A program made the position numbers and the translations under genes. Source: Barthelona sp. PCE (Eukaryota > Metamonada: BaSk clade). Taken from it: 64,000 bases of DNA. Below, one piece after another: positions 17,058 to 26,742 of the stretch. The notes under the pieces are model-generated. The model was given only the letters and a program-made list of their open reading frames with translations, did not search any database and was not told the origin of the DNA. Every line of letters starts with the position of its first letter. Positions within the stretch are counted from its first letter, which is position 1. Location: the NCBI GenBank assembly GCA_040285745.1, contig JAUFOR010000003.1, forward strand, positions 1 to 64,000, in the 5' to 3' direction.

Positions 17058-17960
17058 ATGAATACTCCTCAGTCGGGTACCAGAACGAAGTTACCAGAAA
17101 TCACAAGGGCAACTAGCAGCACTAGCATTAATGGTGAGGATGTTTCTCGCCGATCTTCATTAAACAATTTTTATGAGTCAGATCAATATTCCCCCCGCAA
17201 CAGTTCATACCCTAAGTCAGCAGATCAGGTCAGAAGAAAGCTTCTTCGTTCGCATCAAAGTTTACCAAATTTATCGTTTAGTGCGATGAAACATAGGGAA
17301 AAAGCTTTAACTCCACAACACAAAACTTCCAGAGACGATAGATCAAGATCGCAAAGTCTTCATAATTCAAAGGGAATTGCAAGTTCTCCTTATTTGAGCT
17401 CAAAGAGATCACGAAATTTGTTCTACAACCACTTTAAGTTGAAGAGAACGAACTCACAATCGAAGTTACGTCGTCTAATTAAGCAGCAGGCGGAAGAGGA
17501 CGAGGAAACAATAAGAATTCGAGAAATTTCTCGAAAAAATGCACAAAAGTCAAAAGAGAAAAGAATGAAGCGACGTAAACAGCACAGGACCGATAAAGAC
17601 GAAGAAAGGTTGAAGAAAAGTAAGTCTACTGTTGAAGATTTGTTATTGTTGGGTCAAAGGCAGCAGCAACTACGTGAAGGTGTCGATTTTAAGATGTCAA
17701 AAGAGAAAATGGAGGAGTTTAGGCAGCAAGAGATCGCCATGATGATGTATCATGACCGACTTCGCAGGAGGGTTGAGGTGTCTTTAAACGTTGATATAAG
17801 GAACGAGGATGAACACGAGCTTCAGATAATGCGCATTGAGCGTAGAAAAATGCTTGAGAAGCGAGTCAGGCAGCGTAGAGAAGATATGTATGAAGATGAA
17901 TATGATTCAGAGTACAGTTACTATGATTCTGAGGAAGAAGGTTCCGAGGAAGATGATTAG
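17058..17960 (+). CDS. Highly charged disordered/coiled-coil protein
   Basis: 300 residues with no recognised domain. The N-terminal half is rich in Ser, Arg, Asn and Gln and probably disordered. Residues about 140-290 alternate Arg/Lys with Glu (EEDEETIRIREISRKNAQKS, RRKQHRTDKDEERLKKSKS) and should form a long charged helix or coiled coil. The tail is very acidic with Tyr and Ser (YDSEYSYYDSEEEGSEEDD). Such proteins are common among cytoskeletal or RNA-associated factors, and no function is assigned. The short 94-bp gap to the ARPC1 start is filled by a T-rich tract. Confidence 0.65.
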   Translation: MNTPQSGTRTKLPEITRATSSTSINGEDVSRRSSLNNFYESDQYSPRNSSYPKSADQVRRKLLRSHQSLPNLSFSAMKHREKALTPQHKTSRDDRSRSQSLHNSKGIASSPYLSSKRSRNLFYNHFKLKRTNSQSKLRRLIKQQAEEDEETIRIREISRKNAQKSKEKRMKRRKQHRTDKDEERLKKSKSTVEDLLLLGQRQQQLREGVDFKMSKEKMEEFRQQEIAMMMYHDRLRRRVEVSLNVDIRNEDEHELQIMRIERRKMLEKRVRQRREDMYEDEYDSEYSYYDSEEEGSEEDD

Positions 17961-18054
17961 TTGTGTTGTAAAATAGATAGATTGATGAGTAAATTTTTCA
18001 TTTGTAATACTTTTTCTCCCTCTCAACTACTTTTTTTTTACATTTCATTCAGTT

Positions 18055-19123
18055 ATGTCTGCACAAACATACAGACTGTTCGATTGCATTGTGGCACATG
18101 CCTGGAATGGGGATTTTACTGGTATTTTTTTCTTCTTTCACATCCAATTTTAAGATTTAACATTTAGAAATTGCAGTATCAAATGGATCAGCCGACATTC
18201 ATCTTTTTAAGGTTGATAAGACAGATAAAGTATGGAAGTTTGAGCAATATGCTGTTTTATCCGAACACAATAGCCGTGTAACATCTTTGGATTGGGGATC
18301 AAACACAGATATGATTGTTTCATGTTCAACTGACAGATCAGCATACGTATGGACACGGGAGAGCAAAACCACCAATTTTCAACCACAGTTAGTACTGATA
18401 GATTTACGTTTTGCAGCAAGCTTCGTGAAGTGGAGCCCATGCGAGTCAAAATTTGCACTTTGCTCAGTTGATAAAAGCGTTTTTGTGTGCTTTTATAATG
18501 AATCTGAAAGATTTTGGTTTTCTCAGAGAGTGACCAAGCATAAGAGTGCAGCATTGAAGGTCCACTGGCACCCTGGATCTCTAGACGTGATCTCAACATC
18601 AACAGATTCGACATATCACACAGCACCGGCTTGTATTACAGAGGAGACTCCTGTCTTTGGTGGCCCTGTGCTAACTAACATGGGAAGCTGGACTCTCGAT
18701 GCACAGTGGTCCCCTACAGCACAATGGATAGCTATCGTATGTCAGAACTCCACCATTAAGTTCGAGGACAAGGACGGAAACGTTCAAACTTTGTATCTTC
18801 CCACACTTCCGATGACAAATCTTCTATGGAAAGATGAAGACGTTGTGATAGGCGTTGGTTTTGAGAGTATTCCATGTGTTTTCAAGTTAGCAGAGGAAGG
18901 ATGGGCTCTTGACAGCAAACTCAAGACCAAAGAAAGAAAGGGAAGGTCAATGGCTATCCAAGCGGCGATGACAATGTTCGGGGAGAGCAAAACACAACGA
19001 CAGGGGGAGAAATCACCTCATAAGTGTCCACCTACAAGTATGTTGTGGTGCAACGATGAAAAAACTGAAATATCCACATCTTCTGAGGATGGAGAGCTTG
19101 TAGTATGGTTTTATAGTGAGTAA
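18055..19123 (+). CDS. ARPC1: Arp2/3 complex subunit 1 (ARPC1), WD40 protein, one intron
   Basis: Exon 1 is 18055-18121 and exon 2 is 18168-19123; joined they give 340 residues (family about 370). ARPC1 is the WD40 propeller of the Arp2/3 complex, which nucleates branched actin at membranes and endocytic sites. Diagnostic segments are HAWNGDFTEIAVSNGSADIHLF (across the splice), TSLDWG, TDRSAYVWTRE, FVKWSPCESKFALCS, VCFYNESERFWFSQRVTKHK and KVHWHPGSLDVISTSTD, all in family order. The last blade ends DGELVVWFYSE. The first exon was found because the open frame began in mid-propeller: the intron ends TTTAACATTTAG and splicing gives GAA (Glu) across a phase-1 junction. TERT follows 45 bp downstream on the same strand. 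Confidence 0.92.
18122..18167 (+). other. Spliceosomal intron in ARPC1 (46 bp)
   Basis: It begins GTATTTTTTT and ends TTTAACATTTAG. Removal restores the conserved ARPC1 N-terminus in phase 1, with total coding length divisible by three. The branch-like TTAAC is 6 nt from the 3' end of the intron. Confidence 0.9.
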
Positions 19124-19168
19124 AATTCGTGTTTATTAATATTATTTCCATATCATAATGCTGATTCA

Positions 19169-21868
19169 ATGAGAAATCAGAAAAAGGTGGGCAAAAAAGT
19201 GTACAGGAAGCCATTTTCTGGGCATCATAACTGGATAATGCATTTTAAAGAAATATTTCCCAATTTAATGACGCTAGAAAAGTTTTTGAAGAATCAGTTG
19301 ATGGAGTTCGACTCCAAGCGCCTAGAGCCGGACGTGCGAAATATGTTAAAAACTGTACACATTAGTTTTACACAGTTTATGAATCCAACTCAGGCTGAAA
19401 GTTCATTTGTAAGATTAGTGGAAGAACATTGTACAAGAAGCAACAGTAACAGGTTTTTAACACCTCTTTCAAAAGATAGGTTGAGGTACATCCTCAATTT
19501 ACCAATTTTTTTTTTCCTTTATGATTACACAAGTCCTAGATTTTTTAACGCGATGTTGAGGTCAACTACTATATTTTTTCCAGTTTTCACACCCAAATCT
19601 ACGTGTTTTTTGCAGATTTCAGGTTCCGCCATGACTCAAAGCCAATTTCGTCCTAAATTACAAAGAATGGCTATAAAAAGACACACTGTATTTTTTTCAA
19701 CAAAAGGCGGAATGTTTAAACATAATTTTAATGATAGCGCAACTTTTTTTCGAATATTCGGATCTGGACTATCAGAAAAAGTGCACCGTAAGTTTATTCC
19801 GATTTATGAGACGTTAATTAGCAATCTTGAGAGGTTTAACTTCTCCCGCATACGAGACGAGTGCATTAACCCTAAACTATACTATTTCTCACCAAATATC
19901 CCATATAAAGATATGGTTGTGCCCACGAAAGCGGTGAGGAAGCTCCTGTTTATTTCTCTGCGGCATGTGTTACCAAAAAAGCTGTATGGGTGTAATCGGA
20001 ATTTTAATATATTGTACACCTCTGCTTGTTCATTTCTTTGCAATCATATGAAATCTCAGCTCACGGTATCCAATCAGGAATGGTTCAAGCTTATCATACC
20101 AGATTGGCTACCTAAGCGTTGTTGGCGTCCTTTTTTCAAACTGTATTCTGCTATCATAACATGTCTTGTGGTTCCGTTGCTGCGCTGCTTTTATATCACG
20201 TATACATCGGGAAGCAAGAATATATTTGTCTTCAGACAGTCATGTTGGACTGCGCTTGAGAAGCACCAGATGACGGAGATCCCATCTGTTATGTTTGAAT
20301 CAGTTAGCTACGATGAAGCTCAGTTCGTCCTCTCGTCGAGAGTGATACCTTCTTCGATGGCACACTTACGCTTGGTGCCAAAAGTTGATTCGAAGAATGT
20401 ATTCACTGGTTTCAGACCTATTGTCAATTGTAGTCGTCACGCACACGGTATTGAGACTCCTCTCCCGGCACCCTCGCCACTCATGAATGCTGTGGGGTCT
20501 CCGTCTAAGTGGCAGGATGTCAACTCCTCTTATCGTTTTATGATACCGTTATTACGTTATTTGCTTTTACGTGTGAACGGTCACAGCTCTGTGCTCGACT
20601 TCGGCCAGGTGTATGAGCGCATTAGCCCCATGATGCGTGGTAGTGTAGGTTTGAGGTTGGACGCGCTGGCGCTTGATTTCGAGAGTTGTTTTGACACGAT
20701 TTTCTTGAATTCTATGTTTTCAATCATCCAAAATACGGTACCCGACAGCGTGTACTTTGAAAAATTCAGATCTTCAGCTGTAACGCTGATGAATTTTACG
20801 CGGAGATTCGACACGGTTTGTTTTGAGTCTTGCAGCAATCTTGACGCTTTTAGACAATTAAGATGGGGAACAATAGTCCACATTGGCGCAACCAGTGGTT
20901 ATAAGGTGTCGCGGAACGATATCGTCGAGGTTTTTCGAGAAATAATTTTTGGGTCACTGATTAAGATCGATAAAGAGCTTCTTTTAAGAAAGAGGGGAAT
21001 CCCTCAGGGGTTCTCGTTAAGTGTACTTCTGCTGAGCCTCGTCTGCGCGCTTAAAGATCGTGTTGTCTCCGATTTGCTTGCGTCAACAGTTGATGATTCA
21101 ATTTGTTTCTGCCGATACATTGACGATTTCTTTGTTTTGTTCAGAGGTAGCAGTAGCAGGGTTGTCACGGAGAAAATTCAATTTGCATTCTCAGGTCTAG
21201 GACTTAAACTGAATAAGAGAAAGATGTGTACTTCAACCATGAATAGGTTTATTAACTACTGCGGGTTCATCTATGATACTCACAAGCAGTCATTCTATCG
21301 TAGCTATCCTGATATAAGCAATACTCAGATCTCTTTCAAGTACAATCCTGGTAGGAGCATTGTCCGAAAGATACCGCGATTGTTGCAGTTCTATTTAAAT
21401 CCACTCGTTTTGGACGTTTTCAATTGCACGGATATTGTTTATGAGAACGTGTATCGTGCTGGTCTTTACATCGGTGCGTTAAGCGTTCGTGCATTGGAGA
21501 AAACTTACATGGTCTTTGTTAAATACGTTATGAACCGTGGGACAAGGCTATTATGTGATTACATACGTATGATGAGATGTCGATATCCGCACTTTTCATG
21601 CCCGATCCCAAATACACAAGTCAGATATTGTTTCAGAAGCGGGTTCATGAGGAGCGTGAACAAGTACAGTGGGCGAAATATGTTCAAGTTCAGCTACAAT
21701 ATGCTCCCTCAGCTAGTCACAGTTACACTGGGTCATCCAAGAGAGTTTCATGCTCAATGCCGTCAGTATCCAAATGTACCCGCGCACGTTTCACCAGCTT
21801 CCGAAAGAAATGAACGCATGCAACGACAGCGAAGGTCGCGAAGAGGGCGCAATTCGCTGAACCAATGA
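19169..21868 (+). CDS. TERT: Telomerase reverse transcriptase
   Basis: 899 residues, the catalytic protein of telomerase, which copies an RNA template onto chromosome ends. RNA-binding region: KAVRKLLFISLRHVLPKKLYG plus CNRNF (about 255-282) is the QFP-type motif; a WL pair (313-314) and CFYITYTSGS with FRQSCW (about 340-360) are motif T. RT domain: motif 1 AHLRLVPK (about 398), motif 2 FRPIVN (about 415), motif A LDALALDFESCFDTI with Asp503, motif B' RKRGIPQGFSLS (about 607-618), motif C CRYIDDFFVLF with Asp652-653, motif D GLKLNKRKMC and motif E FINYCGFIY. All three catalytic aspartates are present. The conserved Gly-Gln N-terminal (TEN) domain is not evident, making it shorter than many TERTs. 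The last 49 codons overlap the opposite gene (21723-21868). No intron is needed. Confidence 0.92.
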   Translation: MRNQKKVGKKVYRKPFSGHHNWIMHFKEIFPNLMTLEKFLKNQLMEFDSKRLEPDVRNMLKTVHISFTQFMNPTQAESSFVRLVEEHCTRSNSNRFLTPLSKDRLRYILNLPIFFFLYDYTSPRFFNAMLRSTTIFFPVFTPKSTCFLQISGSAMTQSQFRPKLQRMAIKRHTVFFSTKGGMFKHNFNDSATFFRIFGSGLSEKVHRKFIPIYETLISNLERFNFSRIRDECINPKLYYFSPNIPYKDMVVPTKAVRKLLFISLRHVLPKKLYGCNRNFNILYTSACSFLCNHMKSQLTVSNQEWFKLIIPDWLPKRCWRPFFKLYSAIITCLVVPLLRCFYITYTSGSKNIFVFRQSCWTALEKHQMTEIPSVMFESVSYDEAQFVLSSRVIPSSMAHLRLVPKVDSKNVFTGFRPIVNCSRHAHGIETPLPAPSPLMNAVGSPSKWQDVNSSYRFMIPLLRYLLLRVNGHSSVLDFGQVYERISPMMRGSVGLRLDALALDFESCFDTIFLNSMFSIIQNTVPDSVYFEKFRSSAVTLMNFTRRFDTVCFESCSNLDAFRQLRWGTIVHIGATSGYKVSRNDIVEVFREIIFGSLIKIDKELLLRKRGIPQGFSLSVLLLSLVCALKDRVVSDLLASTVDDSICFCRYIDDFFVLFRGSSSRVVTEKIQFAFSGLGLKLNKRKMCTSTMNRFINYCGFIYDTHKQSFYRSYPDISNTQISFKYNPGRSIVRKIPRLLQFYLNPLVLDVFNCTDIVYENVYRAGLYIGALSVRALEKTYMVFVKYVMNRGTRLLCDYIRMMRCRYPHFSCPIPNTQVRYCFRSGFMRSVNKYSGRNMFKFSYNMLPQLVTVTLGHPREFHAQCRQYPNVPAHVSPASERNERMQRQRRSRRGRNSLNQ

Positions 21869-23198
21869 TGAAAAAGAAGTTTTGGAAGCGTAAGGTGTCC
21901 AAATCACCCCACTTAACAGTAAATATGGGTATATCCACTGGTAAAGTTCTCTCGTTACTGAAATGGTATCTGGTGGTCAACCGTACACGGCTATTACTCA
22001 CTTCAAGATAACTGAAGTCGGATTCAGTATCATCCTCTAGGTTAACGGGTAACTGTATGACTGCGTCGAAGGCATGGATATCAAGCGAGTCATCCCTTCT
22101 TCTATCGCGTTTTTGAATCGGTGGCTTCATAGTTTTGTATTCATCGTGCGTGCTGTACGCTGCACTTCCGATGGCAACCTCCTGCGTTCGTTGGTTGCCA
22201 ACAAAGCTGTACAGGCGCGATACATCCGTCATATCTGACGCACCTGCAAACTTGACCGTTCTCACCAAGTCGATTCGATGGAATACGTTAACAAACGAAC
22301 CCAATGACACAGTCATGTTGAAACTGTTGCCAATAACAAGGTCAAGTCCGTCATTTGTATTGGGACACGTGATGAAGTCGCCAGTGAAGATGGATGATAG
22401 TGTTGAATCAAGAGTGACCTTACCAACTAAACTGGTGTAGCTAAGCATGAGCTCATGCAGCACCTCATCAGTCATTGACTGCTTATTTAGGTGTTTAATG
22501 TACTCTATCATACTGAGGTCGTCAAAATTGAAAAGAATTGGGCACATTATGATTGTGAACTGAAGAGAGCACGGATGACTTACGAACGTGGAACTGCTGG
22601 TCGAACAAATAGCTCGGTATGTTTCAAGACTTGCAATGAGTGTATCCAGTGAGACAGAACGTCGTGTCACATCCTTTAAACGGAGAAAAGTGTGTTCGAA
22701 CATATCATGGAAGTCCCAAACAATGTATTTCGTGGTATGATTCGAATATTGTGTTGAAATGACAACCTTTGATGTGTCCAGCCCCATTTCACCAATGAAA
22801 GACCGAAGGACGGCAGAATGCGTACTGTATCCCTGTCTCACTGAGTCAATCGGTACTTCAATCTGTGGATTGTTCCCCAGGAAGTTGACAAACACGTCCA
22901 AGTTGGCCCCAAAGAAGTTAAAAATTGGCTTACTATTGGGTAAGAATGCAGCAATTCCTGTCATATCGTGCTTTTTTGGAAAAAGCGTCGTGGGTTTGCC
23001 CTTCAGATCTGCTTGCGCAGTTCCAACCAGAGATGCCACCTGGCTGACTCGTTTTCGTGAAATTAGAGGTAGAGAAAAATCATTCACAATACTATATGCA
23101 AACTCCTTCCACGTAACAAATTCTTGCTCATCATCACAATAAGCACAATTTAAGCACAGAAAAAGTGCTATAAAGAGAAGAAAAAACCCAATATCCAT
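21723..23198 (-). CDS. Type I membrane protein with large lumenal domain, unknown
   Basis: 491 residues. The N-terminus, MDIGFFLLFIALFLCLNCAYC, is a signal peptide. One transmembrane helix (about residues 445-466, FFFIIGSANCALFATFAVVACV) is followed by a basic cytosolic tail, HFFRKLVKRARVHLDTD. A lumenal KRDRRRDDSLD segment (about 364) could be a furin-like processing site, which is inference. The segment VRLTTRYHFSNERTLPVDIPIF faintly recalls the PIG-X/PBN1 family of GPI-mannosyltransferase partners, too weak to name it. The gene is convergent with TERT, and its last 146 bp lie within the TERT coding region on the other strand. Confidence 0.7.
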   Translation of the reverse strand: MDIGFFLLFIALFLCLNCAYCDDEQEFVTWKEFAYSIVNDFSLPLISRKRVSQVASLVGTAQADLKGKPTTLFPKKHDMTGIAAFLPNSKPIFNFFGANLDVFVNFLGNNPQIEVPIDSVRQGYSTHSAVLRSFIGEMGLDTSKVVISTQYSNHTTKYIVWDFHDMFEHTFLRLKDVTRRSVSLDTLIASLETYRAICSTSSSTFVSHPCSLQFTIIMCPILFNFDDLSMIEYIKHLNKQSMTDEVLHELMLSYTSLVGKVTLDSTLSSIFTGDFITCPNTNDGLDLVIGNSFNMTVSLGSFVNVFHRIDLVRTVKFAGASDMTDVSRLYSFVGNQRTQEVAIGSAAYSTHDEYKTMKPPIQKRDRRRDDSLDIHAFDAVIQLPVNLEDDTESDFSYLEVSNSRVRLTTRYHFSNERTLPVDIPIFTVKWGDLDTLRFQNFFFIIGSANCALFATFAVVACVHFFRKLVKRARVHLDTDGIEHETLLDDPV

Positions 23199-23235
23199 GC
23201 CATAAGGAGGATAATTTTATTAACATTGACAGAAC

Positions 23236-25263
23236 TCAGAAGGTGAAAAAAGCATCCGTATTCTGGGTCTTTTTGGGCTCACTAGTGCCACCAGTGCCAA
23301 AGAAGTCAAAACTTTCATCCTCAACAGGCTTAGATTCAACAGATTTAACAGGTGTGGACTCAGGTTCAGGTTCTTCCTCTTCTGCTGGCGTGTGAAGGTC
23401 GATCTGTGAACCCAATGGCCTGTCCTCAACAGTTGCTTCAGATAGATCAAAAGCATCAAAAGCATCTTTGGGGTTGGCTTCTCCAAAAAGAGCATCTGCG
23501 TCGAAGGGGTTTTCTGTCACTGTTTCCTGTGGGGTCCCAAACACCGAATTGCTGCGCTTCTTCGTCGGAAGACTGTCGGTAGCAAAGAAATCAAAGTCAT
23601 CGCTCTTCTTAGGTGGTTTTTCAACTTCTTCTACAACTTCTTCTTCATTCTCAGGTTCTTCTACAACATTCTCAGGTTCTTTTTGTTCATCAATCACTTC
23701 TTCTTCATCATTCTTCGTTGCAGTAGCTGAAAAAAAGAAATCGTTCGTCTCTTCGACTGGTTCTGGTATCTTTTTATCGGTGAAATCAAACAACTCGTCA
23801 GAGCTGGACTCATCAGGAGTATCTTCTTCCTCAGAAACTGCAGAAGATGTGTCAGTGTCAGTATCGGTGAGATCCATTCGAAGGTGGATATTGGACTTTT
23901 TTTCAACAACCTCCACTTCCGAGTTTTCATCGTCCGTGGTCGTGTCCGTGTCATCAAGCATTACAACGGACTTTTCCTTGATGATGTCGTCCAGATGAAA
24001 GGATGAAACCATATCCAACGCCTTTGGCTCCTTCTCCATTTCAAATGCAGCAACAGGAGCGGCAACTTTAACAGGAGATGCTGAGAAGTGGGTCAGTGCA
24101 CTGGAAGAGAGGTCCTGAATCTCACACGCATGACTCTGCAACTGGTTGTAGATATCCTTTGATGATGAATTCATTTGCGCGAAACTCACGGCCTGGTTAA
24201 GTGTCAGCAGTGCGTTTTCAAAATCGCTAATGATGTCACGCACTATCTCATTTCCACCACTGGTGCTATTATGGTTAATGGAATTTGCAGCCTCGTTGAT
24301 CTGAGAGATGTACGTTGAGAAAGTCGAAATATGTTCGTTTGTGATTATGGCGCGACTTTTGACAACCGAAAGCTCAGCACGCTTCATCGCCAGTGCGTCT
24401 TGTGCCTGAATGAAGGCAGAAAAAACGCGCTTCTCTTCTTTTTCAAGATTATGTAGTTCATGTGAAGCCATAGCAATACGCTCATCAATTCGTTGAACCT
24501 CATTCGATGCCTGAACAATTTTTTCCTTCAAAGCGTTGTTTTTGGCCTCGAGCCTGCTCTTACGAGCCTCAAGTGTCATCAGTTGATTGCTCTTGACCTG
24601 GATCGTACCTGTGATGCTCAACAGCTCCTGATTGGAGTGCTTTATCTGCGACTCAAGGTGTCTATTGGTCTCAGTAGCAACCGTCAAAGCGCTTTCACTC
24701 GTTGATGTAGAGGAAAGTTTAGGAGTAACAGACGATTTGCTCACGTTTAGCACACTTAAAAGATCGTTTTGCCTGCTTACGCTTACAGGTTTAGACTTAG
24801 GCTTTGCGTGTTTCTCCATCTTTACCGGTTTAGTAGACTTTGGAGAATTTTTTTTTTCCAAAAAAACTCCCATATCAGGTGATGTAGGCTTTTTAGCAGT
24901 TCTACTACTCTCATCAAGCCGGTGAATTGTCTCACTGGCCTTATTCAAGGTAGATATTACTGATTCGATGCTAAGGCTTTGCTCATACACTCTTAAGCCC
25001 AAAACAAACGCTGCAAATCCACTTCTTGAAAGCGCATTATCAGTAGGATCGCAAAGGCTCCATATTTGACCAAGGATATCTTTATCTTTAAAACTCTTCC
25101 AGAAATCTCGACATTCAGGAACAGTAATCCATTCCTTGTCTGTGAGTTTGTCAAACTGTAAAAGAACATCCAAAATGAATTCTTCAACACTCATTTGTCG
25201 TTTGAAAGAAGTGAAAATTTGTTTTATCAAACTTTTAACTCTTTCAGTATTATTTAGCACCAT
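23236..25263 (-). CDS. EH-domain protein, Eps15/Ede1-like endocytic scaffold
   Basis: 675 residues. Residues about 10-100 form one EH domain (FDKLTDKEWITVPECRDFWKSF, then ILGQIWSLCDPTDNALSRSGFAAFVLGLRVYEQ), with the ILGQIWxLxD core typical of Eps15 and Ede1. Residues about 195-310 are a coiled coil (TLEARKSRLEAKNNALKEKI and onwards). The C-terminal half is acidic and disordered, with an NPF motif (TENPFDADALF), itself an EH ligand, and repeated FDFF, DAF and FDLS segments of the kind that bind clathrin adaptors. The architecture fits an early endocytic scaffold. Only one EH domain is present, where Eps15 has three. Confidence 0.85.
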   Translation of the reverse strand: MVLNNTERVKSLIKQIFTSFKRQMSVEEFILDVLLQFDKLTDKEWITVPECRDFWKSFKDKDILGQIWSLCDPTDNALSRSGFAAFVLGLRVYEQSLSIESVISTLNKASETIHRLDESSRTAKKPTSPDMGVFLEKKNSPKSTKPVKMEKHAKPKSKPVSVSRQNDLLSVLNVSKSSVTPKLSSTSTSESALTVATETNRHLESQIKHSNQELLSITGTIQVKSNQLMTLEARKSRLEAKNNALKEKIVQASNEVQRIDERIAMASHELHNLEKEEKRVFSAFIQAQDALAMKRAELSVVKSRAIITNEHISTFSTYISQINEAANSINHNSTSGGNEIVRDIISDFENALLTLNQAVSFAQMNSSSKDIYNQLQSHACEIQDLSSSALTHFSASPVKVAAPVAAFEMEKEPKALDMVSSFHLDDIIKEKSVVMLDDTDTTTDDENSEVEVVEKKSNIHLRMDLTDTDTDTSSAVSEEEDTPDESSSDELFDFTDKKIPEPVEETNDFFFSATATKNDEEEVIDEQKEPENVVEEPENEEEVVEEVEKPPKKSDDFDFFATDSLPTKKRSNSVFGTPQETVTENPFDADALFGEANPKDAFDAFDLSEATVEDRPLGSQIDLHTPAEEEEPEPESTPVKSVESKPVEDESFDFFGTGGTSEPKKTQNTDAFFTF

Positions 25264-25728
25264 ATTATTGAAAGAGATATGTCAGTATATACGAATGGTG
25301 GATCGGAAAAGTTGATTACTCAAGTTTCATGTGGTTATCTCTGATGAACAGTACTTTAAGGGGTTTAGCGCTGTCATTAATAAATGGGACGCCATCGTTA
25401 CGGCAGGTGCTATCGCTGAAATGTATGGAAATGAGCGAATATGGGAAGTTTTATCATTTTGAGTGTATTGTGCGCAGGTTGTGTATTTCTGGATCATTAT
25501 CTTTTTTTTTGAATCAAATCGGTTAAAAAATGGCTTTATAGCATGTAAAAGATGTTAAATATCTAATCAAAGCAATGTCAGTGGGACAAGTATTCTCTTG
25601 TTGCAGTATTGAAGTTATATGGGTTCTTTAAAACAAGAATCTTACAATTGTTGAAATATGTACCTCATAAATGACACAATAGCGGTAATAAATGCATTGA
25701 TCTTGAATAATATTTCATTCATCTTTTC
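25264..25728. other. Divergent intergenic region with a possible broken small ORF
   Basis: It separates the EH-protein start from the CDS1 start. On the plus strand 25279-25320 reads MSVYTNGGSEKLITQ, and after a one-base shift 25325-25462 continues FHVVISDEQYFKGFSAVINK then WDAIVTAGAIAEMYG and ends in TGA. The second segment looks protein-like but matches no family I know. It may be a remnant gene or chance. Otherwise nothing is seen. Confidence 0.35.
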
Positions 25729-26724
25729 ATGACTAAAGAAGCACAGGAAAAGGAGAAAAAGCTGGTCAGGAAACCGAAAAACCTAGTTATCCGTATCAAA
25801 TCGGGCTTTATTATGCTTGTAATAGTTGGTGCATTCCTTTACTTCGGTCCAACATCCACATTTGCACTCTGTTCACTTATATCAGTTCTCAGTTTTTTGG
25901 AAATGCTCCGTGTATGCAGCAAACTTCTCAGCAATGATTGCAGTAAGAAAAATACTTTACTGGTACTGGCTAAACTTTCATATGTGGTTTTGTTCTTATG
26001 TAGGACACTTGTTACCATGGCACCGCTCTACCCCGGCAAGCAGCTGACGGTTATTGTTCCATTTGTTCCAATAATTCGACTCGTTCTGCTTACAGTTTTG
26101 TTGAGTGTTTTTGTTTACAACCTTCGTCGCCCCCACTACAAGCAGATGCTTATCTTCTTCTCAGCAATAACTGTCGTATTGTTACTGGTCCATCTTGTTC
26201 TGGAAAGCTTCTCTCTTGTTTTTTCTTGTGCTGGGTGGTTTTTCGCATCAATTTGCATGGTGCAACTCAACGATATTGGTGCTTACCTTGTTGGTGCTAC
26301 CATTGGCCGAACAAAATACATCGAGGTGTCCCCTAACAAGTCATTAGAGGGGTTCATCGGTGGCTTCTTCTTTACACTCCTTTTTACACACTTGTTTGGA
26401 AGATTGTTGATGAACTTATGCACTCCCTACCACACGCTGCAGTTCTCATGGGCGCTTGGTTTCTCTAATGCACACTTCTGGTCCCAACAGGTTGTCCTCG
26501 GTGTTTCCAGATGGCAGTTTGGTATGATTATATTGAGCGCATTTAACTCATTCATTTCACCTACTTTCGGGTACATCGGAAGCGGCATCAAACGTGTGAT
26601 GTCTTTGGATGATTTTGGGGATCTGTTCCCGGGTCATGGCGGTGTCACTGATCGTTTTGATTGCTGCTTCATAGGAATGATTTTCGCCAAAGCTCTATAC
26701 GACGCATTTATTAACCACTACTAG
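25729..26724 (+). CDS. CDS1: Phosphatidate cytidylyltransferase (CDP-diacylglycerol synthase)
   Basis: 331 residues. It makes CDP-diacylglycerol from phosphatidic acid and CTP, the precursor of phosphatidylinositol, in the ER membrane. Several membrane helices follow a basic N-terminus (KEKKLVRKPKNLVIRIKSG). The C-terminal third has the family signature: DIGAYLVGATIGRTKYIEVS, PNKSLEGFIGG, and SGIKRVMSLDDFGDLFPGHG continuing GVTDRFD, with the catalytic-region Lys and acidic residues kept (the usual KD is DD here). The length is slightly short of fungal and animal enzymes (about 440), mainly at the N-terminus. It converges with the gene at 26743, 18 bp away. Confidence 0.9.
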   Translation: MTKEAQEKEKKLVRKPKNLVIRIKSGFIMLVIVGAFLYFGPTSTFALCSLISVLSFLEMLRVCSKLLSNDCSKKNTLLVLAKLSYVVLFLCRTLVTMAPLYPGKQLTVIVPFVPIIRLVLLTVLLSVFVYNLRRPHYKQMLIFFSAITVVLLLVHLVLESFSLVFSCAGWFFASICMVQLNDIGAYLVGATIGRTKYIEVSPNKSLEGFIGGFFFTLLFTHLFGRLLMNLCTPYHTLQFSWALGFSNAHFWSQQVVLGVSRWQFGMIILSAFNSFISPTFGYIGSGIKRVMSLDDFGDLFPGHGGVTDRFDCCFIGMIFAKALYDAFINHY

Positions 26725-26742
26725 AAATAAACCGTGTGCTAT

